A stretch of 64,000 bases of DNA, taken from NCBI RefSeq assembly GCF_001570365.1, contig NZ_BBYK01000042.1, positions 188,202 through 252,201 on the forward strand. The letters run 5' to 3'. Below the pieces are notes generated by a model. It did no database searches, was not told the DNA's origin, and was given only the letters and a program-made list of their open reading frames with translations. Both the position numbers and the translations under genes were made by a program. How positions within the stretch are numbered: the stretch's first letter is position 1; each line of letters begins with the position of its first letter. Source of the DNA: Microtetraspora fusca. Lineage in GTDB: Bacteria; Actinomycetota; Actinomycetes; Streptosporangiales; Streptosporangiaceae. Positions 44,798 through 54,796 of this stretch are shown one piece after another.

Positions 44798-45578
44798 TCG
44801 GCCGCGCCGGAGTTCCCGATCCCGCTGCCGCGGCCGGGCGCGCCACGAAGGCGTCCATGACGCCGCCACCCTCGCTCACTCGCAGGCTGACGCGTTCGGT
44901 GTGAAGCGGCGGAATCAACTCGACCACCGCTTCGGCCACACCGCGCGCCGAGGCCGGGTTCTGCCCGGTGACGAGGCGGCCGTCCCGGACGACGTGCGCT
45001 GTGAACGCGTCGGCCGGGACGTGCCGCGCGCCCTGCTCGATGAGCCGGTCGGCCAGCAGGAAGGGCACCACCCCGGTGAGCCCGACCGCCTCCTCCTCGG
45101 CATTGGTGAAGGCGGCCACCCGCTTGCCGTCGATCAGATGGGAGTCATCGGACAGCGTGACCCCGACGAGGGCGGCCGGGCCGTGGCAGACGGCGGCGAC
45201 GACCCCGCCGTTCTCGTAGATCCGCCGGGTGAGCGTGCCGAGCGCGGGATTGTCGGGGAAGTCCCACATGGAGCCGTGACCACCCGCGAAGAAGATCGCG
45301 TCATAGCGGGACGCGTCCACCGCATCGGGAGTCGGTGTGTCGGCGAGCTGGGCGGCGATGCGGGGGTCGTCCAGGAAACGCCGCTGCGCCGGATCTGTGA
45401 GGTCTTCGCCGTCGCGCGGTGGTCTGCCTCCGGCGACGCTGACCAGGTCCACCTCGTGGCCGGCGGCGGTGAACACCTCCCACGGGTGGGCGGCCTCCGG
45501 CAGGTAGAACCCGGTCGTGCGCCCGGTCTCGCCGAGGTCGGCGTGGCTGGTGAGAGCGATCAGGATGCGCTTGGGCAC
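44781..45578 (-). CDS. DJ-1/PfpI family protein (HchA-like) with C-terminal tail
   Basis: 265 aa. Seen: SHADLGETGRTTGFYLPEAAHPWEVF, GGHGSMWDF, the nucleophile elbow VAAVCHGPAAL with the reactive Cys, and the helix GVVPFLLADRLIEQGARHV. Such proteins are glyoxalase III/deglycase-type enzymes of reactive carbonyl stress; the exact activity is unsettled. About 43 residues (PPLHTERVSLRVSEGGGVMDAF...) extend past the usual end (VVELI). The GTG at 45578 is chosen, AAAGGAG at 9 nt. The divergent LysR gene suggests a stress-inducible pair. Confidence 0.9.
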   Translation of the reverse strand: MPKRILIALTSHADLGETGRTTGFYLPEAAHPWEVFTAAGHEVDLVSVAGGRPPRDGEDLTDPAQRRFLDDPRIAAQLADTPTPDAVDASRYDAIFFAGGHGSMWDFPDNPALGTLTRRIYENGGVVAAVCHGPAALVGVTLSDDSHLIDGKRVAAFTNAEEEAVGLTGVVPFLLADRLIEQGARHVPADAFTAHVVRDGRLVTGQNPASARGVAEAVVELIPPLHTERVSLRVSEGGGVMDAFVARPAAAAGSGTPARPINSAP

Positions 45579-45688
45579 GGGTTGTGCTCCTTTGGGGCGA
45601 TGGGTGAGGTGCCTCTTCTGGTGAAGGAGACCCAGATCACCACCCACCACACCCATCGGCATCCAATAGGAATCGACCCGTGATGCCA

Positions 45689-45702
45689 TCAGATTTCTGA
45701 TA
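45689..45702. promoter_or_regulatory. Perfect palindrome between DJ-1/PfpI and LysR genes
   Basis: atcagatttctgat: 6-bp inverted arms with a TT centre, 14 bp before the LysR start and 111 bp before the DJ-1 start. Likely the autoregulatory LysR operator (inference). Confidence 0.55.
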
Positions 45703-45715
45703 GATATCGAGTCTC

Positions 45716-46588
45716 GTGGGCCTGTCTTTCGATCTGCTGCGTACCTTCCTCGCCGTCTATCGGTCGGGGTCGGTGACCCGCGCCGCAGAGTTGCTCGCGC
45801 TCTCCCAGCCCGCGGTGACCGCCCAGGTCAAGGCCCTTGAACAGGCCCTGGGGCGGCCTCTGTTCGACCGGTTGCCGCGGGGCATGGCCCCCACCGTCGC
45901 AGCCGACCAGCTCGCCCGGCGGATCGCCGCACCGCTCGACGTGTTGGAAGAGGCGGTCCTGGGCGACCTCAGCGGTCCAGCGGAGGCGTTCGGCCGTGCC
46001 GTACATCTGGGCGGTCCGGCCGAGTTGGTGTGCTCGCGCGTGCTGCCCTCGCTCGCCTCGATGGTCACCCAAGGGCTGCAACTGCGCGTGACCCTCGGCC
46101 TTCCCGACGAATTGCTGGCCGCGCTCGCCGACGGCGGCCTGGACCTGGTCATCTCCACGACGCGGCCACGGCGCCGGGGACTGCGGGTGGAACCCCTGTG
46201 TGACGAGGAGTTCGTGCTGGTCGCGGCCCTGGGCTGGAGCGGCCAAGATGTGGAGCGGGCGCCGCTGGTCGCCTACGCGGAGAACCTGTCCATCCTGCGC
46301 CGCTATTGGCGCACGGTTTTCGACACCCGCCTGACCCGCACCCCGGCCCTGGTCGTGCCGGACCTCCGCGGTGTCATGGCGGCGGTCGTCGCGGGTGCCG
46401 GCGTCACCGTCCTGCCGCGCTACCTATGCGCGGCTGAACTGGCGGACGGCCGGCTGCGTACGCTTCACGAACCCCAACTGCCCCCGATCAACACGCTCTT
46501 CCTGGTCTCCCGCGCCGGCGCGGCGCATCCGGCCGCCCGTGCGGTTCACGGCCACCTGCTCCTCCAGGGCTCTCTGTGGCCGGGATGA
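45716..46588 (+). CDS. LysR family transcriptional regulator
   Basis: 290 aa. The N-terminal winged helix-turn-helix (FDLLRTFLAVYRSGSVTRAAELLALSQPAVTAQVKALEQALGRPLFDR) is followed by the effector domain (LDLVISTTRPRRRGLRVEPLCDEEFVLVAA). It is divergent from the DJ-1/PfpI gene, the typical LysR layout, with a shared palindrome in the 137-bp spacer. The inducer is unknown; a carbonyl or electrophile is plausible from the target. GTG start. Confidence 0.93.
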   Translation: MGLSFDLLRTFLAVYRSGSVTRAAELLALSQPAVTAQVKALEQALGRPLFDRLPRGMAPTVAADQLARRIAAPLDVLEEAVLGDLSGPAEAFGRAVHLGGPAELVCSRVLPSLASMVTQGLQLRVTLGLPDELLAALADGGLDLVISTTRPRRRGLRVEPLCDEEFVLVAALGWSGQDVERAPLVAYAENLSILRRYWRTVFDTRLTRTPALVVPDLRGVMAAVVAGAGVTVLPRYLCAAELADGRLRTLHEPQLPPINTLFLVSRAGAAHPAARAVHGHLLLQGSLWPG

Positions 46589-46617
46589 CCCGGCATCGTG
46601 GAGTTCGGACACTCCGG

Positions 46618-48162
46618 TCAGCCGCGCAGGGCCGTCATCGCGACGACGACGAGGACGAGGAACGCGACGACCGCGATACCCATCAGCAGGAGCACGCGGA
46701 TCCGCCCGGCCCGGTCGGGCGTCGGAGTGGCGTGCATGGCGAACAGGTCGGTGCCGAGGCCGCCGCGACCCGGGGGGACGGGGCCCTGCGGCAGGTGCGC
46801 GACCGGTGTCTGGGAGCCGGGCGGCGTCGGGCCCTGGTCGCGCGGCGCCTGGCGGGGCAGCAGGCCGCCGACCGCCGCGTCGCCGCGTCCGCTCCGGTCC
46901 ACGGCCTCCGCCGCCGAGCGTCCCGGGACCGGGGGTCCAGCGGGCGCTCCCGCGCTTCCCGGCGCGTTCCCCGTGGCGGCGGCCGCAGGGGACGCGGGCC
47001 GGCTCGGCGGCTGCTGGGCCTGCGGAGCTTGCGGGGGCTGCGGGGAGGCCGGGCGGGCCGAGGCGGGCGGCGGGGGAAGCCGGAGCCCGGACTTCGGCCG
47101 GATGACCAGCATGGTCTTGTCGGTGTCGACCTCCCCGGCCGGCTCAGGGGGAGAGCTCGGGGCCGGTGGCTCGGAGGGAGAGCTCGGGGGCGGTGGCTCC
47201 GGGCGAGGGTTCGGGGGCGGTGGCTCGGGAAGAGGACTCGGGGCCGGTGGCTCCGGGTGAGGGTTCGGGGCTGGCGATTCCGCGGCTCTGGTGGGCCGCT
47301 CCCGCTCCAGCCGCCGTACCGGAGGCGTGGCGACCGACGCCGCGCCGATGGGCGTGTCGGCGACCGTGCGCAGCATCGCCGCCGCCCGCTCGGACGTGAG
47401 CCGCAGCGTGTGGTCCTTCTCCAGCAGGCCGTCGAGGACGGGGCGGAGCGGACCGGCCTGGGTCGGCGGGTCGGCCGACTCGGTCATCAGCGCGCTCAAC
47501 GTCTCCGCGACCGACGCCCGCTCGTACGCCGGGCGGCCCTCGACGGCGAAGTACAGGGTCGCGCCGAGCGACCAGAGATCGGACTCGGGCCCGGCGTGGT
47601 CGCCGCGGGCCCGCTCGGGCGCGGTGTAGCCGGGGGAGCCGATCACCATGCCGGTCTTGGTCAGCGCGCTGTCGCCCTCCGCCTTGGCGATGCCGAAGTC
47701 GGTGAGCACGACCCGCCCGCTGTCGGTGATCAGCACGTTGCTCGGCTTCACGTCGCGGTGCAGGATGCCCTGGGCGTGCGCCGCGCGCAGCGCGTCGAGC
47801 AGGTCGTAGCCGACCTCGGCCACCAGGCGGGGCGGCAGCGGCCCCTCGTCCTCGATGACCTGCTCCAGCGACCTGCCCTCGACGAGCTCCATGATGATCC
47901 ACGGGCTGCCGTCGATCTCGATGGCGTCGTAGACGGTGGCGACCGAGGGGTGGCTGATCCGGGCGGCCGCGCGGCCTTCGCGGATCATGCGTTCCCGGAG
48001 CTCCCGCCGCTGTTCGGCGCCGAGGGCCGGATCCTGGCGGATCTCCTTGACGGCGACGTCGCGCCCGAGCGTTCGGTCGAAGGCCCGCCAGACGGTGCCC
48101 ATCGTGCCGCGCCCCAGCATTGTGGTCAGTTCGTACCGGTCGATGAGCAGCTTGCTCCCCAT
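46618..48162 (-). CDS. Membrane Ser/Thr protein kinase with Pro-rich juxtamembrane region
   Basis: 514 aa. The N-terminal Hanks-type kinase (about 8-270): LGRGTMGTVWRAF (Gly loop), VAVKEI (Lys39), HRDVKPSNVLI (catalytic loop), DFGIAK, GSPGYTAPER. Then a Pro/Glu repeat region (about 300-365; PEPPAPSPLPEPPPPN-type repeats of period 10-14) and a second Pro-rich part, and one transmembrane helix at the C-terminus (about 487-510, VLLLMGIAVVAFLVLVVVAM) with almost no outside part (no PASTA). The substrate is unknown. It is the second of two tandem kinase genes. Confidence 0.94.
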   Translation of the reverse strand: MGSKLLIDRYELTTMLGRGTMGTVWRAFDRTLGRDVAVKEIRQDPALGAEQRRELRERMIREGRAAARISHPSVATVYDAIEIDGSPWIIMELVEGRSLEQVIEDEGPLPPRLVAEVGYDLLDALRAAHAQGILHRDVKPSNVLITDSGRVVLTDFGIAKAEGDSALTKTGMVIGSPGYTAPERARGDHAGPESDLWSLGATLYFAVEGRPAYERASVAETLSALMTESADPPTQAGPLRPVLDGLLEKDHTLRLTSERAAAMLRTVADTPIGAASVATPPVRRLERERPTRAAESPAPNPHPEPPAPSPLPEPPPPNPRPEPPPPSSPSEPPAPSSPPEPAGEVDTDKTMLVIRPKSGLRLPPPPASARPASPQPPQAPQAQQPPSRPASPAAAATGNAPGSAGAPAGPPVPGRSAAEAVDRSGRGDAAVGGLLPRQAPRDQGPTPPGSQTPVAHLPQGPVPPGRGGLGTDLFAMHATPTPDRAGRIRVLLLMGIAVVAFLVLVVVAMTALRG

Positions 48163-48204
48163 GACATGAAAGATATCGATTCCGCCTTGGGGAGCGCTTT
48201 CTGG

Positions 48205-49341
48205 TCAGTTGAGAAAACTTTTCGGCCAGAATCGCCGGGGCAGGAGAATCTGGATCACCATCCGCAGCACCCGCACCGCCGAGTTCCGCGACTTCGGCCG
48301 CTCGACCGGCTTGCGGTGAACGCCTTCGGCGGGGCGGCGCCGCTGTACGGGCACCTCGGCCGAGTCCTCGCGGAACTCACGCTGGAACGCGTGCGGCGGC
48401 GTGCGCGGCGTCGGCCGCGACTCGGCGCGGTGCTGTCCCCGGTGGGTGGGGCGGCGGACCGCAGGCGGCAGAGCCGCGGGTGAGGGCCGCATCGGCCGGT
48501 GGGCGACCGGCTCCTCACTGGTGCCGCCCGCCGCGATCCGGGCCAGCGCCACCGCGGCCCGCACCCCGTCGAGCCGCGCGTCCGGGTCGATCTGCAGCAG
48601 GCCGCGCAGGACGGGGGCGAGGGGGCCGGCCCGCTCCATCGGGATCGGCGCGCCACTGGTGAGCGCGGCCAGCGCGGCGGCGGCGGTGCGCCGGCCGTGC
48701 AGGCCGCGCCCCTCGACGGCGGTGTACAGCGTGGCCCCGAGCGACCACAGGTCGGCGGCCGGGCTGGCCTTGGCCCCGAGCACGCGCTCCGGGGCGATGT
48801 ATCCGGCGGAGCCCAGCACGATGCCCGCCTGGGTGATCGAGACGTCGCCTTCGAGCGCGGCCAGCCCGAAGTCGGTCAGCACGGCCCGGTCGTCGGTCAC
48901 GAGCACGTTGCTCGGCTTCACGTCGCGATGCAGGATGCCCTTGGCGTGGACGGCGCGGAGCGCGCCGAGCACCTGCCGCCCGATCTCGGCCGCCCGCTGG
49001 GGCGGCAGCGGGCCGACCCGCCGGACCAGCTCCTCCAGCGACTGCGCCCGAAGGAGCTCCATCACGATCCAGGGGCGGTCGTCCTCGGTGATGACGTCGA
49101 ACACCGTGATGACCGACGGGTGGGCGACCATCGCGGTGGCCCGGCCCTCGCGCTCGGTCCGCGCGCACAGCTCGGCGCGCAGGTCCTCGTCCAGGACGAG
49201 CGGGAGCCGTACCTCCTTGACCGCGACCTCTCTGTCGAGCAGTTCGTCGCGCGCCCGCCAGACCGTGCCCATGCCCCCGCGCCCGACCGGCTCGACAAGC
49301 CGATACCTCGCGGCGAGCTGGTATCCGGACGGCGCACGCAT
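48205..49341 (-). CDS. Ser/Thr protein kinase (tandem paralogue)
   Basis: 378 aa. The N-terminal kinase: PVGRGGMGTVWRAR, VAVKEV (Lys42), HRDVKPSNVLVTD, DFGLAALEG, GSAGYIAPERV. The C-terminal part (about 280-378) is Arg/Pro-rich and ends with a basic amphipathic stretch (RVLRMVIQILLPRRFWPKSF) that may bind the membrane rather than span it. The ATG at 49341 is chosen; an in-frame ATG at 49386 would add 15 residues. It lies 42 bp before the other kinase; both kinases have the same order of motifs, so a duplication is likely. Confidence 0.92.
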   Translation of the reverse strand: MRAPSGYQLAARYRLVEPVGRGGMGTVWRARDELLDREVAVKEVRLPLVLDEDLRAELCARTEREGRATAMVAHPSVITVFDVITEDDRPWIVMELLRAQSLEELVRRVGPLPPQRAAEIGRQVLGALRAVHAKGILHRDVKPSNVLVTDDRAVLTDFGLAALEGDVSITQAGIVLGSAGYIAPERVLGAKASPAADLWSLGATLYTAVEGRGLHGRRTAAAALAALTSGAPIPMERAGPLAPVLRGLLQIDPDARLDGVRAAVALARIAAGGTSEEPVAHRPMRPSPAALPPAVRRPTHRGQHRAESRPTPRTPPHAFQREFREDSAEVPVQRRRPAEGVHRKPVERPKSRNSAVRVLRMVIQILLPRRFWPKSFLN

Positions 49342-49401
49342 GGGTGGCAGCTTACCGATTTGTGTAATGCGACCAGTAGAGACCATGCCGCGAAATTGTT
49401 G

Positions 49402-49423
49402 AGATCTTTTGTCAGATCTTTTG
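49402..49423. repeat. Twin AGATCT direct repeat in the kinase promoter region
   Basis: agatcttttg at 49402-49411 and again at 49414-49423, 12-bp period, each with the palindrome AGATCT. It lies 16-60 bp upstream of the possible kinase starts and may be an operator. Much less GC-rich than the surroundings. Confidence 0.5.
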
Positions 49424-49582
49424 ACTGGCGTCATGACAGGACGTGGCGTCCGGGCCGGCCTCTCCGGCCACTGGAGGGGAGGGCGCGCGGTCTTCCCCGT
49501 CGACGAGGACCAAACGAGCGCCTTCACCAGCGAAAACGAGCCGACGGACGAGCGGTCGGAAGATCGGCGGGCGGGCCGGATG

Positions 49583-49708
49583 TCATCGGGACATGACAGG
49601 AAGCCGGAGTGTCAAGTCAGAGCCCTTGTCGAGGACGCCGGTGGCCGTGACCGCGCCACCGTGCGCCTCCACGAGCTCGCGGACGATCGCCAGGCCGAGC
49701 CCCGCCGC
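49583..49708 (-). pseudogene. Histidine kinase C-terminal remnant
   Basis: Reads GLGLAIVRELVEAHGGAV...GSDLTLRLPV then stop: the G2 box and end of a HATPase domain. Only about 41 codons remain, with no start, no N-box, HisKA or sensor; upstream it meets the class I fumarase 3' end. A truncated relic, not a functional gene. The rest of the 411-bp gap between the kinase and class I fumarase (49342-49752) shows no coding sequence. Confidence 0.78.
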
Positions 49709-49752
49709 CGGCACCGATGTGATCGGCGCCGGCGGCCGGGCTGAGGATGCCG

Positions 49753-51429
<1,677 letters not shown>

Positions 51430-51489
51430 CGTCTTCGATCCTCTGGTGTCTCGCCTGTTCCTCCGAGCGGAGGATATGCCCGTCGGCGC

Positions 51490-51555
51490 GCGGGCGTGGC
51501 CGAGGGGGCCGCCCGCCGGTACGCGGGCGTGGCCGAGGGGGCCGCCCGCCGGTAC
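51490..51555. repeat. Perfect 33-bp tandem duplication in the EamA tail
   Basis: Two exact consecutive copies of a 33-bp unit (51490-51522, 51523-51555), in frame with the EamA gene (11 codons each). A recent duplication, judged from perfect identity. Confidence 0.9.
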
Positions 51556-52509
51556 GCGGAGCGAGTCCGAGCAGGATGCCCGCGACGACCACGGCGGCCC
51601 CGCCGACGTCCGCGAGCGAGGGCACGCCGAGGCCGAGCACCACCGAGGTCACGAGGGCGCCGATCGGGATCATCCCGGCGAACAGCCCCGCGCGGTCCGG
51701 CCCGAGGCGGGGGAGCGCGCTGTACCAGAGGAAGAACGCCACGGCGGTCACGATCACCGCCTGGTAGCCGATGCCGAGCGCCTCGGCCGTGGTCGGCATC
51801 CGCAGTACCGCCGCCCCGTCCAGCACGAGCCCGATGACCAGCAGGTACGGCACGGCGAGCGCCGCGGAGTAGGCCGAGACCCGGACGGCGCCCAGCTTCG
51901 GCAGCAGCGGGAGGGCGAGCAGGGAGAACAGCGCCTCGCAGGCGAGCGCGCCCAGTGACCAGAGCAGGCCGGGCAGGTTGCCGCTGCCCAGGCCGGTGGC
52001 CAGGGTGGCCCCCGCCATGACGACGAGCGCCGAGGCGACGATCCGCGGCGACGGCGCCGAGCGGGCGCCCCCGCCGAACAGCGGGCCGACCAGGGCCAGC
52101 ACCACGGGCGACGCGCCGAGGACGGTCCCGGCCAGCGTCGGGCCCGCCGCGATCGCCGCCTGGACGAGGCAGACGTTGAAGATCGCCAGCCCCGTCAGGG
52201 AGAGCGCCGAGAGCAGCGCGAACTCCCGTGCTGTGAGCCGCAGGAGGGAGAGGCCACGGGCGCGGGCGACGGCGAGCAGGACGGCCGCGCCGACGGCGTA
52301 GCGCAGGGCCTGCCCGCCGTACACCGGGTACGTCGAGATGAGGTCGGACACCGCGGTGAGCGTGCCCACAAGGAACATTCCGACCGTCGCCCGGATCGCC
52401 GCCGGCCCGAGCACGGTGCGGGTGCTGGTTTCTGTCGTCACGGTTGGCGATGCTAGGAAGACATTGGCTCTCTCAATGAGTCCAATCAGACGTCAAAATC
52501 GAGGACCAA

Positions 52510-53883
52510 TTGACCGATCTCCATCTCGTCGTCGATCGGAGCCGGGGCGGCCTGGCCGGGCAGATCGCCAGTGAGCTCCGGGAGTCGATCCGCTCGGGCC
52601 GGCTCGGCCGGGGCGCGCGGCTGCCTCCCAGTCGCGATCTCGCCAGGGACCTCGGGCTGTCCCGCGGCGTGGTCGTCGAGGCGTACGAGCAGCTCGTCGC
52701 GGAGGGCTTCCTGGAGGCGCGGGTCGGCGCGGGCACCCGGGTCGCGGCCGGGCCGGTGCCGCGGCCTGAGGAAGGCGCCGCCGAGCCCGGGGCGAGCCAC
52801 CACGGCCGCCGCCCGACGTCTCCGGACCTGGCCGCCTTCCCGAGGCAGGCGTGGCTGGCCGCGATCCGCCACGTGCTGGCGACCCTGCCCGGAGACTGCC
52901 TCGACTACGGAGACCCGGGGGGAGTTGCCGAGCTGCGCGAGGAACTGGCCGGCTACCTGCGCCGGGTGCGCGCGGCGGACACCGACACCGGGCGCGTGGT
53001 CGTCGTCACCGGCGTCGCCCAGGGGTTGAGCCTGGTCGTGCGGGCGTTCGCCGAGCACGGCGACCCATTGGCGGGCGGCGGTCCGGTCCTGCTCGCGGTC
53101 GAGGAGCCGACGAGCCCCCGGCAGCTCCCGCTGCTCCGGCGGGCCGGCGCGCGCCTGGTCGGGGTGCCGGTGGACGCCGAGGGGATCCACGTGACGGCGC
53201 TTGCCGGGACGGGGGCGCGGGCGGTCCTGCTCACCCCGGCCCACCACTACCCGACCGGGGTGGTGCTGTCGCCGCGCCGCCGGGCCGAGCTGATCGCCTG
53301 GGCCGCCGACACCGGCGCGCTCATCCTGGAGGACGACTACGACGCCGAGTTCAGGTTCGACCGGGAGCCGGTCGGCTGCCTCCAGGGACTCGCCCCCGAC
53401 CGCGTGGTCCTCGCCGGAAGCGTGAGCAAGTCCCTCGCCCCCGGCCTGCGGCTCGGCTGGCTCGTGGCGCCCCCGGCCGTCGCCGCCGCCGTACGGCGGG
53501 CCCGGGGTGAGCTCGATCTCGGCTCTCCCGTGATCGACCAGTACGCCCTGGCCCGGTTCATGCGCACCGGCGGGTACGACCGGCACCTGCGGCGGATGCG
53601 CAGGGAGTACCGGCGGCGGCGGGACGCGCTCGTCCGCGCCCTGGCGGAGCAGCTGCCCGAGCTGACGGTGCACGGCATCTCCGCCGGCCTGCACCTGTAC
53701 GCGGAGCTGCCCGGCGGGTGGGACGCGCAGCGCACTGCGGAGGCGGCCCGCACCTGCGGCCTCGCCGTCGATCCGCTCCCGTCCGGCCTGGTGATCGGCT
53801 TCGCCCGGCTCTCCGAGCACCGGATCGCCGACGCCGTACGGGAGCTGAGGGCGCGGACAGATGGTCAGAATGTCTGGACATAA
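52510..53883 (+). CDS. MocR-family regulator (GntR HTH fused to PLP aminotransferase fold)
   Basis: 457 aa. The N-terminal GntR winged helix (LAGQIASELRESIRSGRLGRGARLPPSRDLARDLGLSRGVVVEAYEQLVAEGF) is joined to a fold type I aminotransferase-like domain: DYGDPGG, LLTPAHHYPTG, LEDDYDAEFRFDR and SVSKSLAPGLRLGW with the PLP-binding Lys. Catalytic residues are kept, but in this family the domain senses PLP or an amino compound. TTG start; the divergent EamA gene is the probable target. In the 68-bp spacer, ccaat boxes occur at 52482 and 52506 (24 bp apart), which may be half-sites. Confidence 0.9.
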   Translation: MTDLHLVVDRSRGGLAGQIASELRESIRSGRLGRGARLPPSRDLARDLGLSRGVVVEAYEQLVAEGFLEARVGAGTRVAAGPVPRPEEGAAEPGASHHGRRPTSPDLAAFPRQAWLAAIRHVLATLPGDCLDYGDPGGVAELREELAGYLRRVRAADTDTGRVVVVTGVAQGLSLVVRAFAEHGDPLAGGGPVLLAVEEPTSPRQLPLLRRAGARLVGVPVDAEGIHVTALAGTGARAVLLTPAHHYPTGVVLSPRRRAELIAWAADTGALILEDDYDAEFRFDREPVGCLQGLAPDRVVLAGSVSKSLAPGLRLGWLVAPPAVAAAVRRARGELDLGSPVIDQYALARFMRTGGYDRHLRRMRREYRRRRDALVRALAEQLPELTVHGISAGLHLYAELPGGWDAQRTAEAARTCGLAVDPLPSGLVIGFARLSEHRIADAVRELRARTDGQNVWT

Positions 53884-53976
53884 TCTTGACCCGAACGCGT
53901 GCCGTCCGGGATGGTGGACAAGCGGCACCGTGCGGATCTCCCGCGCCGCGCGCGGGCCGCTCGACGAGGAGACGAG

Positions 53977-54768
53977 ATGACGCACATTCCCGCGGGTTCC
54001 GCGCCCTCCGGACGGTGGAGCCTGGAGATCACGCCCGAGCTGGCGGGCTGGGTGTACACCGGCCTGCGCGTCGTCGAGCTGGGGGATGAGCCGGTCGAGT
54101 TCGCGACCGGCCCGGAGGAGATGCTGGTCGTTCCTCTCGCCGGGTCCTGCGAGGTTGTGGCGGACGGCGTCCGGCTGGAGCTCGCCGGGCGGCGTTCGGT
54201 CTTCGAGGGGGTCACCGACTTCGCGTACCTGCCGATCGAGGCGTCGGTGCGCCTGTCCGGCGAGGGCCGGATCGCCCTGCCCGCCGCCCGCGCCACCCGG
54301 CGGCTCCCCGTCCGGTACGGCCCGGCCGACGGGGTGCCGGTCGAGACGAGGGGCGGGGGAGCGGCGACCCGCCGGGTCAACAACTTCTGCGCCCCTGAGG
54401 CGTTCGAGTGCGACCGGCTGATGGCGGTCGAAGTGATCACGCCCGGCGGCAACTGGTCGTCGTACCCGCCGCACAAGCACGACACGCCCGGCGGCCACGA
54501 GGCCGTCCTGGAGGAGATCTACTACTTCGAGGGCGGGCCCGGCTACCAGCGCGTCTACAGCTCGCCGGGAAACCCCATCGACGTGCTCGCCGAGGTCGGC
54601 TCCGGCGACGTCGTGCTCGTGCCGTACGGGTATCACGGGCCCTCGATGGCGTCCCCCGGGTACGACCTCTATTACCTCAACGTCCTCGCCGGGCCGGGCG
54701 AGCAGCGGTCCATGGCGTTCTCGGACGATCCCCGGCACGCGTGGATCCGCGAGTCCTGGAACCGCTGA
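53977..54768 (+). CDS. iolB: 5-deoxy-glucuronate isomerase
   Basis: 263 aa. It isomerises 5-deoxy-D-glucuronate to 2-deoxy-5-keto-D-gluconate in myo-inositol catabolism. KduI/IolB cupin features: metal-binding PPHKHDTPGGHEAVLEEIYYF and DVVLVPYGYHGPSMASPGYDLYYLNVLAG. The length is close to the family's. The ATG at 53977 follows GAGGAG; the frame extends upstream without support. No other iol genes lie within the window, so it is isolated from its pathway; it follows a MocR gene after 93 bp on the same strand. Confidence 0.94.
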   Translation: MTHIPAGSAPSGRWSLEITPELAGWVYTGLRVVELGDEPVEFATGPEEMLVVPLAGSCEVVADGVRLELAGRRSVFEGVTDFAYLPIEASVRLSGEGRIALPAARATRRLPVRYGPADGVPVETRGGGAATRRVNNFCAPEAFECDRLMAVEVITPGGNWSSYPPHKHDTPGGHEAVLEEIYYFEGGPGYQRVYSSPGNPIDVLAEVGSGDVVLVPYGYHGPSMASPGYDLYYLNVLAGPGEQRSMAFSDDPRHAWIRESWNR

Positions 54769-54796
54769 CCGCTCGCGCGACCACGAGGACGCCGGG

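Noticed and set aside
45689-45702. Classical LysR T-N11-A box
   Set aside because: The palindrome gives T-N10-A, so it is listed only as a palindrome and not as a standard LysR box.
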